A stretch of DNA of 64,000 nt from Sapria himalayana (GCA_029783825.1 JAREIK010000493.1:315192-379191); one strand, 5' to 3'. Positions 11,766 to 24,620 are shown, counted from the stretch's first letter. Numbers and translations: made by a program. Notes: a model not told the origin generated them from the sequence alone.

Positions 11766-14575
11766 ATTTCAATTTGTCTTTCTGGCTATCTATTTATTTA
11801 TCAATTGGTATATATATTTGTCAGTGTTTCTATAATGTATTAATATGTCTATTTCTCTGTCAATGAATCAATCTATCTATCTATATGTCTATCTATCTAT
11901 TTGTTTATCTATTAATATATATATCTATCAATGTATCTATCTATATATTAATCAATCAATTTATCTATCCATATATCTGTATATCTATCTATATATCTAG
12001 AAGTAAATGTATCTATCTTTCAATCGATCAATCAATTAGTCTATCTATCTATCTTTCTATCATTATATTTATCTATCAATCATTCTTTCTTTCTTTATTT
12101 CAATCTATCTTTCTATAAATATATATGTCTATTAATTTGTATACAAATCTATATTTTAACCTGTCTATCAATATTTCTATCAATAATTCTATATATCTAT
12201 CTTTCTATCTATTTGAGTATTAATCTATCTATCAATATGTCTATTTATATATGTATGTATTTGTCTTTTTATCTATGTATCTATTTGTCTAGCTATCTGT
12301 CTATGTATTTGTCTATCTATTTATTTATCTATCTATCTATTTATCTAATTGGATTTCTATCTGTCAATCTATCTATTTATCTATATTTATCTATCTATCT
12401 ATCTGTCTATCTATTTATCTATATGTCTATCTTTTTATCTATCTATCTATCAATATATCTATCTATCAATCAATCTACTTATCAATTTGTCTAATAAATT
12501 TTTTATAAATCTCGTTAACTATCTTTCTATCTATTTGTCTATCTATATGTATATCTATCTTTTTATCATTCTAAATATCTATCTATGTATCTGTCTAACT
12601 ACTTATCTATCTGTCTATCTATCTATCTATCTACTTTTCTATCTATCTTTCTTTTTATCTAGTTATCTATTCATATTTTTATCAATCTATCTATCTTTCT
12701 ATTTATTTATCTGTCTATCTATCTATTTATTGATTTATATATCGATCTATATGTCTATCGATCTGTCTATCTATCAGTCTATCTACTTGCAATCTATTTG
12801 TCAATGTATGTGTCTATCTTTTGTTAGATATATATGTATATATATATATGTCTATTATTTGTTTATATTCAATCTATCTATCTAACTATCTATCTGTCTA
12901 ATAATCTATCAATCAATCTATATATAAATAAATTTATCTATCTATCTGTCTGTCTGTTTAATAATAAAACAAACTATATGTCTATCAATTTATCTATCAA
13001 TATGTCAGTTAATCTATTTATCAATCTTTCTATCAATCTTCATATCTATATTTCAATCTATCTATCTGTATACGAATTTATCTATCAATCTATCCATTTA
13101 TAACTATATGTATTTCTCTTTCTATCTTTCTATATTTATGTCTATCTATCTATTTATCTATCTATATGCATAACTATCAATTTGTATATCTATCTATCTA
13201 TATATCTATCTTTCTTTCTTTCTATCTGTCTGCCTATCTATCTATCTATATATCTATTTGACTATCTATTTGTTAATCTATGTGACTATCTATATATCTA
13301 TCTGTCTATAAACCTATCTACCTATCTATTTGTCGATCTATTTATTATTTTGTCTATCTAATTGTGTATCTATATATTGATCCATCTATCTATTTATTTA
13401 TATATATTTGTCAATTTATTTGTCTTTTATATCTTTCTATCTATCTGTATATTTATCGGCATCTCTATCCATCTATTTATTTTTATATCTCTCTATCTAT
13501 CTATTAATCTATCTATTTGTCTATCTATATATCTTTCTATCTATATAAAAATATATCTATTTATTTATCTATTTTTCTTTCTTTTTATCTATCTATCGAT
13601 CTACCCATCTATATTACTATCTAACTATATTACTATCTATCTATTTGTCTATATATCTATCTATTTATATGTCAATCTACCTATCTTTTATCTGTCTATC
13701 TATCTTCTATCTAACTTTCATTATATAAATTTGCATATCTATTTTTCTATTTATTTGATTAATTATCTATCAATCTATCTTTCTTTCTATCAATCTATCT
13801 ATCTATAAGTATATCAAATTGACTATCAATATTTCTAGAAATAAGTATATCAATCATTCTATCTTTCTTTCAATCAATCAATCAATCAATATGTATATAA
13901 AACTATGTATGTATGTCTGTCTATCTATCTAGCTGTCTATCTATCTGGTTCTCTATCAATTTCACTGTTTGTATATCTATCTATGAATCTTATTGTCTGT
14001 CTATTTGTCTATCTATCTATATGTCTATCTATCTATGTATATATTTTGTCTATCTATGTATATATGTTGTCTATCAATCTGTCTATCTATCTATCTATCT
14101 ATCTATTTATCTATATATATATCTATCTATCTATCTAACTATGTATTTGCATATCTATCTTTCTCTCTATCTATCTATCTTTCTTTTTTCTATCAATTAA
14201 TCAATCTATCTATCTATAAATTTGTCTATTAACCTATTTTTAAATATTTCTTTTAATTTGTCTATCGATATTTCTTTCAAACTTACTATCTATGTGTCTA
14301 TATATATGTCTAATAATCTATCTTCAATGTGTCTTTCTATTTGTCTATCTATCTATCTATCTATTTATCTATCTATCTATCTAACTATTTATCTATTTAT
14401 CTAACTTTCTTTATATCAATCAATCAATCTATCTATATATCTTTTAATTTTTCTATAAATCTATCAATCTGTCTATCCAACTATCTATATATCTATCAAA
14501 CAATCAATCTATCAATCTATATATCATTCATTGTGTTTATCTATCTATCTATTTATTTATATATTTTTCTGTATA
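6856..14575 (+). repeat. Degenerate TCTA/GATA array, block A
   Basis: Almost every position can be read as a TCTA tetramer or a one- or two-base variant (TCTG, TTTA, TCAA, TATA, TCTT). Runs of perfect TCTA are short, so the array is old and point-mutated, with slippage tracts such as (TCAA)n and (AT)n (about 9682-9704) interspersed. The plus strand of a TCTA repeat has no stop in any frame and encodes Ser-Ile-Tyr-Leu, whereas the minus strand has TAG in every frame. This explains all long plus-strand open frames here, none of which is a gene. It is cut at 14575 by the CACTA element and resumes at 25232 in the same orientation. Confidence 0.97.
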
Positions 14576-14588
14576 CATTACAACAAAT
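14576..14588 (+). repeat. Left terminal inverted repeat of CACTA-1
   Basis: CATTACAACAAAT. The second C of the canonical CACTA start has become T. It is preceded by the ATA target duplication at 14573-14575. Confidence 0.9.
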
Positions 14589-14596
14589 AATGGAAT

Positions 14597-15000
14597 TTTG
14601 GACGAAAACTTTCGTCCAAAAATGTACAACTTCCGTCCATAAAGATATTTGTGGACGAAAAATAAAATGTCTTTAAAGGCTCATCGGTAAACATAATTGT
14701 GGACGATTTAATGAAACCGACCCTAAATATTATATGATTGTGGACGAAAATAATTTCTTTCACAATAGGTTATATATCTTGGATGATATTTTTTGTCCCT
14801 AAATTTCATAACTATTCGTCTAGAAAGAATATTTTGTCCACGAAGGTTGGATGTTAAAAGTTGAATGGACCATTTATGGGGACGAAAATTTTTGGTGCAC
14901 GATCCAATTAGAATTAGAGACGAAAACAATTTCGTCCAGAAAGGGTTGAATTATCATAATTGGAGACGAAAACTATTTCGTCCACGATTCAATTAAAATT
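14597..15000. repeat. Left subterminal repeats of CACTA-1
   Basis: At least nine copies of GGACGAAA or its complement TTTCGTCC, some degenerate, occur in both orientations. Several form close inverted pairs, for example GGACGAAAACTTTCGTCC near 14608. In En/Spm the subterminal repeats bind the TNPA protein that brings the ends together; that role here is by analogy. Confidence 0.8.
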
Positions 15001-15386
15001 CTATATCTTATTATGTCAATTGTATAAGCAATTTTATTAATATCTAAAATAAAATTATATAAAATAACATTGTCATAAAACATAATGTTGTTATTTAAAA
15101 TATAATCCATGCAAAGTACCCATGACATTAATAAATTAAGTATTTAACATAACAAGAACATAAAATATTATATTATAACATCCACTTAACATGTTCAATG
15201 TTAAATTCATATGCCAAAATCTAAAACTCAAAAAAGTTGAAACAATCAACTAGCTAGAGGAATCACATCTCTTCTCTTCCCGCACCTACAATAGACAACA
15301 AAGAACATATCATTAATAATAAAATCCAAATAGAAAGTAAACTTTAGGGAGAGTGAGAAATTGAATCATTTCCTTACCAAATCTTT
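15001..15386. other. Non-coding spacer in CACTA-1
   Basis: This is AT-rich sequence between the left subterminal repeats and the 3' end of the TNPA-like gene. It should contain that gene's 3' untranslated region; no clear polyadenylation signal can be singled out in such AT-rich DNA. Confidence 0.5.
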
Positions 15387-18313
15387 CTAGGAAATATGAG
15401 TTGGTGGACGACCATTTGTAACGAGAAACATATCAAATATCTTCTCTTGGCGTTCAAGGTGTGCATCCCAAATTTGTTCTTGATTTGCCAAGCGATCATC
15501 TCAAACTCTTAGTTGATTTTCCAAACGACTAGTCAAATAATCTACTCTATCAACCAATTTAACTATCTCCACGTCTTTCTCTTTAAGGTTTTCCTCAAGC
15601 TTCTGTATTTTGGCATTTATGTTGATTCCTTTTCCTTTTGGTTTCGGGCCATATCCAAGACCTTTGATGTAGCCAGATCTAGTCCCAAGAGCTCGATCGC
15701 AAATTTCATCCGGACTTAAAGCATTTCCTTCTTCTTTAGATTTCTCTAATAGTTCCATCATTTCCTTCTAAAATTTAAGAATATTAAAATGAAAATTAAT
15801 ATGTAAATCATGACTTAAAGTTAGAATATATAACATAACAATTATACTTACATATTTTGACTCTGCCACTGGAGTCGACCATCCTTTTCCTTCTTTAAAA
15901 TGTGTGAACTTGTGAAAAGAAATTCGATCACACTCTTCCCCATCAAGGAATTTCTCTTCTCAATACACAAAATAACATGTCAAGATAAAGTCACAAGTTA
16001 ATCAATTAAGAAACTAAAAGTTTTGTTAATTTCCCAATATACAATTTCATTTCGAACAACAACAAAAGCAGCCGATCCTTGATTGTGATACATGTTTAGC
16101 TTGCTTCGGTTGGCATCATTTTTAGCACATTTTTCCTACAATGATTAATTGCATCAATAACAATTCCAAAGTGATATCTATTAACTAATTAATAGAGTAA
16201 TATTTTGATAATATACCTTAACAATAGGATCCTTCCAATATGTGCAAAGAGTTTCCCAATTATCTTGAGTCAAATTCTCAAAGTTTGGCTTTTTTGCTTT
16301 TGCATCCTCAGCCGAATCAGACTTATTAAAATGCTTATGCAAAGTATACCGTGCATTCCGAGATCGGTGTTTCAAAATTTATTGAATCTTACCAATTATG
16401 CCATCGTCTTCTCCATCAACAAAATCTAATTGCATTTGTAATTTTTTTTAAAGAACAGTGATAAATATAGATAAGAAATATGTAAAGTAAATGAAATTGG
16501 TAAATTATGATAATACAGATTGGAAGTGAAATTCCAAGGTTTACATACTATCACTTATTTTAAAAAAGAAAGAAAGATAGTCATTGCAATAAAAACAACC
16601 ACACTAAGATTGTAAAAAATAAAATAAAACACTACTGCAACAATATGCTAAAGCCACGAAAAATACCACACAGTTGGTTGTCATTAACTTACTGCTTCTT
16701 TACTTCTATGAAATCAATTTGATAATTTTAAACTTCAACTTAATTGCATAGTAATACATAACTAATTCCTTTACACTATTCAACATCTCCTATGGATTTC
16801 TACATAGTCAACTTCACAATAAATCAATGTCTTAAGAAACAAGTGGGATGGTGACCTTGAGAAAAAGTAATTGAATATCAAGTAGCTATACCAAATCACA
16901 ATGAAATTGATAAGTCATTGTTATAAATATAACATGAGTTACTAGATATTTTAGAATTCTAACGCATTTGGTGCAATTTAAAAAATATTAACTACTTTGC
17001 TTTTAGAAGTAGAAAAGGTGAATATGTCATCATTCTAATACCCCGATCCTTTTTAATGACTTTACATGGGTCAAGAAATACTTGATTATCAATTTCAATG
17101 ATTAAAGTTTGAGAGCATATACTCCACATTATGATAACATTTTTTTTGATGAACACAAACATTCATGAATAAGGACAGAAGGTGAAAAAGGTAGCCATAG
17201 AAGTATTCTAATAGAAAGGAATATACAAAGAACTTTTACGTATCAAGACTAGTTGTAAACCTAGTGGGGAGAAATGGGAGATCAAAGGCAACTAAAATGC
17301 CACACAAAGAGAAGGGTTCGGATTATTGTATATAAAAGGATAGATTTTTCGTATCTTAAGGTTGTCCTGACACTCGGATGGTCATAAAATTTGTGGAGCA
17401 ATTATGCAAATGAAACTACAAACAAACAAGACTATATACTTCATTCTCATATATGATATACCAGCTTCAATAAACTTCATCTTGACAAATCAAACATTTG
17501 ATTGAAAAAAATTGTGTGGCATTTGGATAGAAAAAATTACTACTGACATATTAGTAAACACAATGTTATTTAGATGCTTCCAAGTGTGAGTTTTTAGGGA
17601 GCAAAGAAGATGAAGAACTGCTCTAGATGTCAATAATTTTATAACCATAAAGGAATGCACAACCTACATAATAATGGTGTACCTCCTTCTAGCAGCACAA
17701 TTGGAACCTTTGGATCTAAATGATGTCAGTTGCAAATATAAAGATATATTTTTACTTACTTCCAAATGATCCATTGCAAGATTAATAACATCATCATCCA
17801 AATCACTCCATTTTGTTGGCACAGGTATGCACTCCCTTGATATGAATCCCAACTGATTTGAAAGCTTTGCCGATTGAACTCTATTAATTGGCCTTCCTTT
17901 TTCTGCATCAATAGTAATTTTCAGCTTCTTGCTTGTTGCTTTGTTCATTTTTCTCAATCCTTTGCCTCAAGTGCGACCTCGTTTGGCTCCAGTTTCGGTT
18001 GAAGCTATACAATAAATTTAATGGACATGTCAGTTTTGTTATCAATGATTTATGAAAAAAAAAATAATACAGCTTGATAAATTCAATGAATAGATTACTT
18101 CTTACCAGCACTACTACTTTGATTAGGTTGATTGGACACTATTTGAAGTTCTGAATTAGATGGCCTAATTAGAGGAGTTGGCAGAGCTGACTTAACTGAT
18201 TCAGCCAATGGAATATCGCTGACCTAAGGTAAATTGCAACTTGTGGATACATTTGAAGGAGTACTACTTGTTCCAATAGCATACTTCTTCCGACGATGTA
18301 GCACTGAAACCAT
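15387..18313 (-). pseudogene. TNPA-like protein, Transposase_24 (Ptta/En/Spm) type
   Basis: This is the second gene of the CACTA element, a DNA-binding accessory protein for excision. From an ATG at 18313 I read MVSVLHRRKKYAIGTSSTPS, then a Ser/Pro/Asn-rich stretch. Later exons, joined by plausible GT-AG introns, give NRVQSAKLSNQLGF with WSDLDDDVINLAMDHLE (about 17.8 kb), RNARYTLHKHFNK with DNWETLCTYWKDP (about 16.3 kb), NRSKLNMYHNQGSAAFVVV (about 16.1 kb), HFKEGKGWSTPVAESKY (about 15.9 kb) and a final exon with EICDRALGTRSGYIKGLGYG plus a C-terminal coiled coil rich in Lys, Glu and Leu heptads. This order matches the plant Transposase_24 family. Stops include one in the N-terminal exon (CNLP-stop-VSD), one at about 16.38 kb (KIQ-stop-IL) and TGA just before DDRLANQ near 15500; the last fits a CGA-to-TGA change. 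The natural end is at 15387-15389. Confidence 0.82.
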
Positions 18314-18451
18314 TTTTCTCTCAACACCTATTATGGTCAAACAAAAAAAATGAGACTTAACTCTTTTTGGCATATTAAAGCATAACTACAACATTATGAA
18401 AGAAACATCTTAAAGCACGTACAAATTAAATTACATGAAATGGAAAGATTA

Positions 18452-21400
18452 TTAATACCCAACATCCATATCTTCATCACTAATAAATTCAGCTTCTTCT
18501 TCTTCACTATAATGCTCTTCTAAGATGTCTTCTTCCTCCTTATTAACAAATGCAGTTCTTATATTGTTCTCAATTATATTATTGTCTAAAATTTCAGGAT
18601 CCATATCATCTCTTAACAATAAATCCATATCTTGAACCCCAACATAATTAACATTCACTTGCTCTTGTAATTCATCTTGATACACTTCATCATTGGATAT
18701 ATCCATGGAATCATTTTTCATTTCCAGAACATCAAATACATGTCTATGCTGAAACTTTTGCACAACTCACCAATTCTTTCCCAACTTTGTGTCATTGACA
18801 TAAAAAAATCTATTTGGCTTGGCAAGCGAGTACATATGAATCATTATCATACCAAGTGCGACTAACAGTGACGCTAATAATATCGCCATCTATATGTATA
18901 CTAGATTTTCTACTACCGAGATCAAACCACTAATATTTGAAAATCACAACCCGTCCTTGTGTTAAATAATCTAACTCAAAAATATCAGTTACGACTCCAT
19001 AAAAATCAATAACATTATCACCATGTTTCCCCTCAACCATCAACCCACTATTTTGGGTCTTACGTCGACTATCACGATCCTTGGTATGAAACCTTATGCC
19101 ATTGACAATATATGTTTTATATTTCTTAACTTCAACATCTGGTCCACATGCTAATGCATTTAATGCTTCTGTAGCTTCTGGTGAATGATTATTATATAAA
19201 TGCATCATCTACCAAAATAAAAAAAAATAAAAGTCAGAAATAGATATTTGTATAAGCTGAATCTATATCTATATTATTGTATATAAACAGTGTGTTTTCA
19301 AATTACTTACTTTTTTCTTAAACCATAAAGGAAACTCAGCTCTGTGTCTATCTTCTAGATTCAATGGATTGTCTTGCACAAGTTGTTCCATGTGTGCTCT
19401 AAAAATAATATTATCATTAATCATATATTGAAAAATAATACAAGTAATCAATAGAAATGTCAAGTAACACTTACTCCATATATGGTTCTACTTTAGCACA
19501 ATTACTAAGAATATACCAATGAGCTCTTTCCAAATCCTTTTTCAAGTCAACATATTTAGCCGCTCCAACAAGTCTATGTTTCTGGGAGAAAATAGCCAAT
19601 CTACCATCCTTTGCTATTTCATTATTCCTTTCTTCTCTATTAAATTGAGTTTCAATTCCATGCAAGTACATTGATCAAAAAGCTAAGCATTCATTTATGA
19701 TATAACTCTCAGCAATTGAGCCCTCAGGATAAGCCTTGTTTCGAACATTGTGCTTATGATCACCTAACTCTCTACAAAAACATATTCAAAGTTATAATCT
19801 ATAAATTATTCTAAGTCATTAAAAAGAACACACTTTGTAAAGTAAATCTTACCATTCTGTGTGAAACATCCATCTATTTTGAACTGGACCACCAAGCAGC
19901 GCCAAATATATCAAATGGATTGCCAAATGCACTATTATGTCAAAGAAAGCTGGTGGAAAGACCATTTCCAACTTGCAAAGAATTACAACTATGTCAGACT
20001 TCATTTTCTCTATTTCTTCTACTTTTAAAGTCTTACAACAAAGTTGTCTGAAAAAATGTCCCAACTCTGTCAATGCATTAGGCACCTCCTTCTTTAGGTA
20101 TCCACGAATGCCAATAGGGAGTAATCATTGCAAAAGAACATGGCAATCATGACTTTTCAACCCTGATATCTTGCCATCATTTACCGATTCACGCCTAGAG
20201 ATGTTTGAAGCATACCCATCCGAAAACTTCACAGATTTTAAGAATTCACAAAACCCTTGCCTCTCTTGCCTTAGATAAAGTATAACATGCTGCTGGCATT
20301 ATATATTTTCCATCACTTCTCTTTATCAAATGCAACTCCTTTCTTATATTCATGTCTTCCAAATCTTGCCTTGCTTTGAATGTGTCCTTTGTTTTACCAT
20401 CGATATTCAATAATGTTCCCAAAATGGTATCACAAATCTTTTTTTGAATATGCATTACATCTAAGTTATGCCTCAATTTTAATCTATGCCAATAAGACAA
20501 ATAAAAAAATGCTTTATTTGGTCCAATTCAACTCATTAGGGGAAAGTTTTCTTTTTTTGCTACTAGGATGCTTTCCAAACTTTATATCATTCAAATTTTC
20601 TAGTTGACACAAAATATCATCACCAGATAACTCTATTGGTGCTACTCCATGTTCTGTCTTACCATTAAATTTCTTGCTTTTTCACCAATTATGATTTGAA
20701 GGTAAAAAGCGGCGGTGTCCCATATAACAAATTTTGCTCCTTAATCCAAGGGAACATATATCTTTATTACAAGTAGGACAAGCCATGTATCCTTTCGTTG
20801 ACCAACCAGACATCATGCCATAAGCTGAAAAATCATTTATGGTCCATAAAAGAGCCGCTCGCATTTGAAAAATATACCAACTTTGATGGATCATATGTCT
20901 CCACACCAATTTCCCATAACTCTTTTAACTCATCCACTAAAGGCTGCAGGTATACATCAATGTCCTTTCCAGGTGAAATAGGTCCTGGAATAAGCAATGA
21001 CATTATAGAGAATTTCTTTTTCATACATTTCCAAGGAGGGAAGTTATACGGGTAAAGAATTATAGGCCACATACTATAAGAATTACTCATATTCCCAAAT
21101 GAATTAAAACCATCAGTTGCTAGGCCAAGCCGAACATTACGAGATTCTTGAAAAAATAATGGAAATTCCTTATCAAAATCTTTCCATGATTTACCATCTG
21201 CGGGATGCCTTAAATTTTTTTCATCATTAACTCTCTTATCCTTATGACATCTCATATCTACAACAGTTTTACTAGACAAAAATAGTCTTTGAAGCCTATA
21301 CTTTAAAGGAAATTAGCACAATTTCTTGTGTGGGATCTTCTTACCTTTACCATCATCAATTTTCCATCTAGAAGTACCACATGTCGGACATTGTTCACAT

Positions 21401-22103
21401 TGCTCAAACTCTTTCCAAAATTGTGCACAATCATACTTGCAAGCATGAATAGATATATACCCCAATCCCAAATCATTTAACATTATTCGAGCCTCATAGT
21501 GAGATTTTGGGAGAGTCCCACCATTAGGTAACACTTGCTGAAGCAAATCAAGCAACATGTCAAAAGACTTATTGCTCCATTTGTTATATACTTTTAAGTA
21601 AAGTAATTTAACTATGAAAGACAATTTAGAGAATTTTGAACAGCCCGAATATAATTCTTATTGAGCTTCCTTCAACAATTCATCAAAACATTTCTTTTGT
21701 GTAGTTCTTGTGACATCATCTTCAATATTACCTAAGCCATTACCCATATAATTTTCGTAGTCGTCTAACATTTCTTGGATCCCATCATCTTCTATCTCAT
21801 CATTTGGTGGAACTCCATCATCAACAACCTCTGATTGGTTATTAGAATGATCCTTTGCTCTCACATTATAATTAGATTTTTCCCCATGAAATATCCAATG
21901 AGTGTAAAATACATCAATGCCCTTGATTAAAAGATGATCAAAAACTACATTTTGGCTCCAAACATATGAATTCAAACAATCTATGCATGGAAATCTAACT
22001 CTACATTTTGCACTGAGATTATCTTTCACAAATTTCATAAAAGACTGAACTCCTTCCACATATCTAGGCGACCATTTTTTTCTGTCATCCAAGTTTTATC
22101 CAT
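18452..22103 (-). pseudogene. tnp2-type CACTA transposase (Transposase_21), inactivated
   Basis: This is the catalytic transposase of the CACTA element. From ATG at 22103 (MDKTW, then a 1-bp shift) the domains run: transposase-associated region with CIDC and HGE (22.09-21.66 kb), the LGLGYISIHACKYDCAQFW block (about 21.45 kb), the Transposase_21 core with GLATDGFNSFGNMSNSYSMW, LLIPGPISPGKDIDVYL, LLWTINDFSAYG, GWSTKGYMACPTCNKD and CYMGHRRFLP (21.2-20.7 kb), HNLDVMHIQKKICD (about 20.47 kb), a DUF4218 region with KMKSDIVVILCKLEMVFPPA and YLHGIETQFNREER, a DUF4216 region with VNGIRFHTKDRDSRRKTQNS, and an acidic tail ending ISDEDMDVGY. Introns of GT-AG type separate the later exons (19.86-19.77, 19.47-19.41, 19.31-19.21 kb). 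Frameshifts sit near 22.09, 20.87 (a T-run) and 20.26 kb; stops occur at about 21.66, 21.31, 20.13, 18.93 and 18.77 kb. Confidence 0.92.
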
Positions 22104-22968
22104 GTTTCTGTTGTGTAATAGAAATGAAAAAAAAGTTTTTGAGCGATAAATCATAATTAAGACAAATATTCATATTCTTTTCTACTTATAGAGTGTACAC
22201 AAAAGAGTGCTGCTATAAACTAAAATGTCATGCATATAATGAAAAAAATAAAATTTGAGCTAAAAAATGAAACATAGCAAAATAAAAAATAAAAAAACTA
22301 TAAATTTTATAAAGTAAACATTCAGTACCTGATCTCGAGATGGATGGCTTTCTCAATGGCACCAGCTAATTAATCACCTTCAACACTGCCTCTGCAACCA
22401 ACATTTAACAAAATAAATAAATAAGTAAAAGACGACATATGAGCTCTTGACTAAATGATTTTTTATTGTTTATTACTAAACAAAAGGTTAAGCTCAACCT
22501 CTTTTAAGTTATATTTTGGATAGTTAGCAATGTAAGATCTTTTTTATTGTGTTACAAAGTTCATGGTTATTTTATCACAAATATATAATGAGAAATGACT
22601 ATTTGATAAAGAAATCAAAGCAAATAAAAAAACCAAAAATTGATAAGGAACCTACATGATATGAAATTTATTTGCTTTCAATCCAAAATTAAGAAGAAAC
22701 TTAACTTATTTAAACAAAAGAATAAAGTGTTAATATTGATCATGATGAAAAATTTAAATTCTATTTATAATTTTTGAGTGTTATATAAAACCATTTTTAT
22801 ATGGATTATGCAATAAACTATCTCCCTTATGATCACATTTTTTTACTTCTTGCTAAAAAAATAAAACCAAACACTATACTCACCTAAATATATCACTAGC
22901 AAGAGATTTATCATTTTCATTTTATGATATAAGTTATAAATTCATTTACTAATGGGTGATTTTTGTAG
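22104..22968. other. CACTA-1 internal spacer: transposase 5' region to laccase acceptor
   Basis: No coding signal is visible. The left part should hold the promoter and leader of the minus-strand transposase. The last tens of bases end in TTTTTGTAG, the splice acceptor of the captured laccase exon, so the right part is probably laccase intron. Confidence 0.5.
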
Positions 22969-23511
22969 GAGAATGGTGGAATGTGGATCCGGAGGCAGTC
23001 ATTGCCCAGGCCCTACTGAATGGAGGTGGCCCCAATGTCTCTAATGCCTATACCATCAACGGCCTCTCTGGCCCCTTATACAACTGCTCAGCTCAAGGTA
23101 CTAATCCTCTACTAACCACCATCACCCATGTATCACTATGTATGTATGTATGTATGTTTATGTATTGATATTGATTTTGTGTTGCATATTGGGCAGACAC
23201 TTTTAAGCTAAAGGTGAAGCCTGGAAAGACAGTTCTGAGAATGATCAATGCTGCACTTAATGATGAGCTATTCTTCAGCATTGCCAATCACACCCTTACA
23301 GTGGTTGATGTAGATGTCATTTTTGTCAAACCCTCTGAAACTGAAACCATTTTGATCACACCAGGCCAAACCACCAAACTCCTCCTCAAAGCCAAACCCC
23401 ACTGCCACCTTCATCATGGCTGGTCGGCCTTATGCCACCGGCCAAGGGACATTTGACTATTCCACCATCGCCAGAATCCTCCAATATGAAAAACCACCAA
23501 AAGGTTTTTGA
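22969..23511 (+). pseudogene. Captured laccase fragment: two exons and their intron
   Basis: Laccases are secreted blue multicopper oxidases that polymerise monolignols in the cell wall. Exon one (22969-23097) follows a TTTTTGTAG acceptor and encodes GEWWNVDPEAVIAQALLNGG through YTINGLSGPLYNCSAQ. The intron (23098-23196, GT to AG, phase 1) is retained. Exon two (23197-23511) encodes [35 protein letters not shown] and [19 protein letters not shown]. At about 23400 an out-of-frame deletion removes the expected HYPN step; the next frame continues [20 protein letters not shown], then [11 protein letters not shown] and a stop at 23509-23511. This is the interior of the protein. None of the four His-rich copper motifs (HWHG, HAH, HPxHLHG, HCH) is included, so it could not be an oxidase. 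It lies opposite in strand to the transposase, inside CACTA-1, and the retained intron argues for capture at the DNA level. Confidence 0.93.
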
Positions 23512-23695
23512 GAATAAAAATTGACATCTCTACTCTTTCAAAATTCCTCATTCCATTGCTTCCACAAGCACTAGAGTTGGTTATTGGGAATGTGATAGAA
23601 ACTCCTTTCTACCAAAAAAAATAATGTGTCATACTTATACCCATTTATAACAGTTGTTGAGTGGTGAGAATATTTCCAGCACTGCTTCTCAATAG
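23512..23695. other. Sequence between laccase fragment and 183-bp repeats
   Basis: A short stretch near 23545-23590 still resembles low-complexity laccase linker (IPLLPQ-like in one frame), but I cannot follow it further. No other feature is seen. Confidence 0.4.
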
Positions 23696-24062
23696 AGAAA
23701 AACTCATCTTAATGAGTGTCCTGAAGTGTAGAATTCATGATGATAAAGTTGAAGATAAAGAAGGGCTAGGGAAGAAAATGGCAAGAAAAATGCACTTAGG
23801 ATCATGCCTTTTATGGTTGTTTTCCATTAAAAAGTTGTACTCCTTGGTCTCCCTAATTAATATGATCCTTGTGAATGCAAAAAAACACATCTTAAAGAGT
23901 GTCCTAATGTGTGGAAGGCATGATGGTAAAGATGAAGATAAAGAAGGGCTAGGGAAGAAAATGGTGAAACAAAAGCACTTAGAATCATGCCTTTATGGAT
24001 GTTTTCCTTAAAAAATTGGCCCTCCCTCATCTCCCTAATTAATATGCTACTTGTGAATGCAA
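23696..24062. repeat. Two-copy tandem repeat, 183 bp
   Basis: Copies at about 23696-23879 and 23880-24062 are strongly alike. AAGGGCTAGGGAAGAAAATG occurs at 23761 and 23944, and CCCTAATTAATATG at 23851 and 24033, which gives a period of 182-183 bp. The plus frame is open across much of both copies, but I recognise no protein and the composition is Lys-rich low complexity. It lies between the captured laccase and coiled-coil pieces, so it may be part of the captured DNA. Confidence 0.85.
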
Positions 24063-24620
24063 ATGAAGAAAGATACCATTGACCTAGTTCTTAGTTGTGG
24101 AAAAGGGGTTCAATGACCAAAACAGCCTATTGAACCACAATAAACAGTGGCAAAGGGCCCTTAATCTAAAGCAAACAAAAACCCCCTAGAATTGATTGTT
24201 GAGAGGCCTTTTGGTATACCTAACATCTATAGTTGAAAGCTTTTTCCTCCCTCCCCACCAAAATTCCCTTTTGAATATTAATTCTACAAAATTTTTTTTA
24301 TAGGTATTGTGTAACCAAGTTAAATTATTGCAACAATAAAAGGTAATAGTTATTATTTTTTAGAACAATAACGAATGCTTTTAAGAGAAGTATATGGTTT
24401 TCAATTATAATACAATAACTATCTTTTTAACTGTCTAATCTTATTTTCTCTTTGTTGTTTTAAATTATATATAATTATGTATATATATATAATTTAACAA
24501 TGTACTAATATTAATAAAAATTTATTTAAAAAATGTGTCTAGCCTTCTTCAATGTTTTTCCCATGTTACTTATAATTATAATTTGAATTTACAATCTCAA
24601 TAATGGACAATAAATAAATA
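24063..24620. other. Non-coding CACTA-1 interior
   Basis: This is AT-rich sequence with an ATATATAT tract near 24480. I see nothing coding. Confidence 0.5.

Noticed and set aside
6856..14575. CRISPR-like direct repeats
   Set aside because: There are no unique spacers of constant length, and the repeat is a continuous tetramer in a plant-type genome.
7279..14676. Many long plus-strand open frames rich in Ser, Ile, Tyr and Leu
   Set aside because: They follow directly from the stop-free TCTA repeat, overlap one another in all three frames, and show no domain or codon constraint.
23661..24011. 116-codon frame over the 183-bp repeats as a gene
   Set aside because: It depends on the tandem duplication, has low-complexity Lys-rich content and resembles nothing I know.
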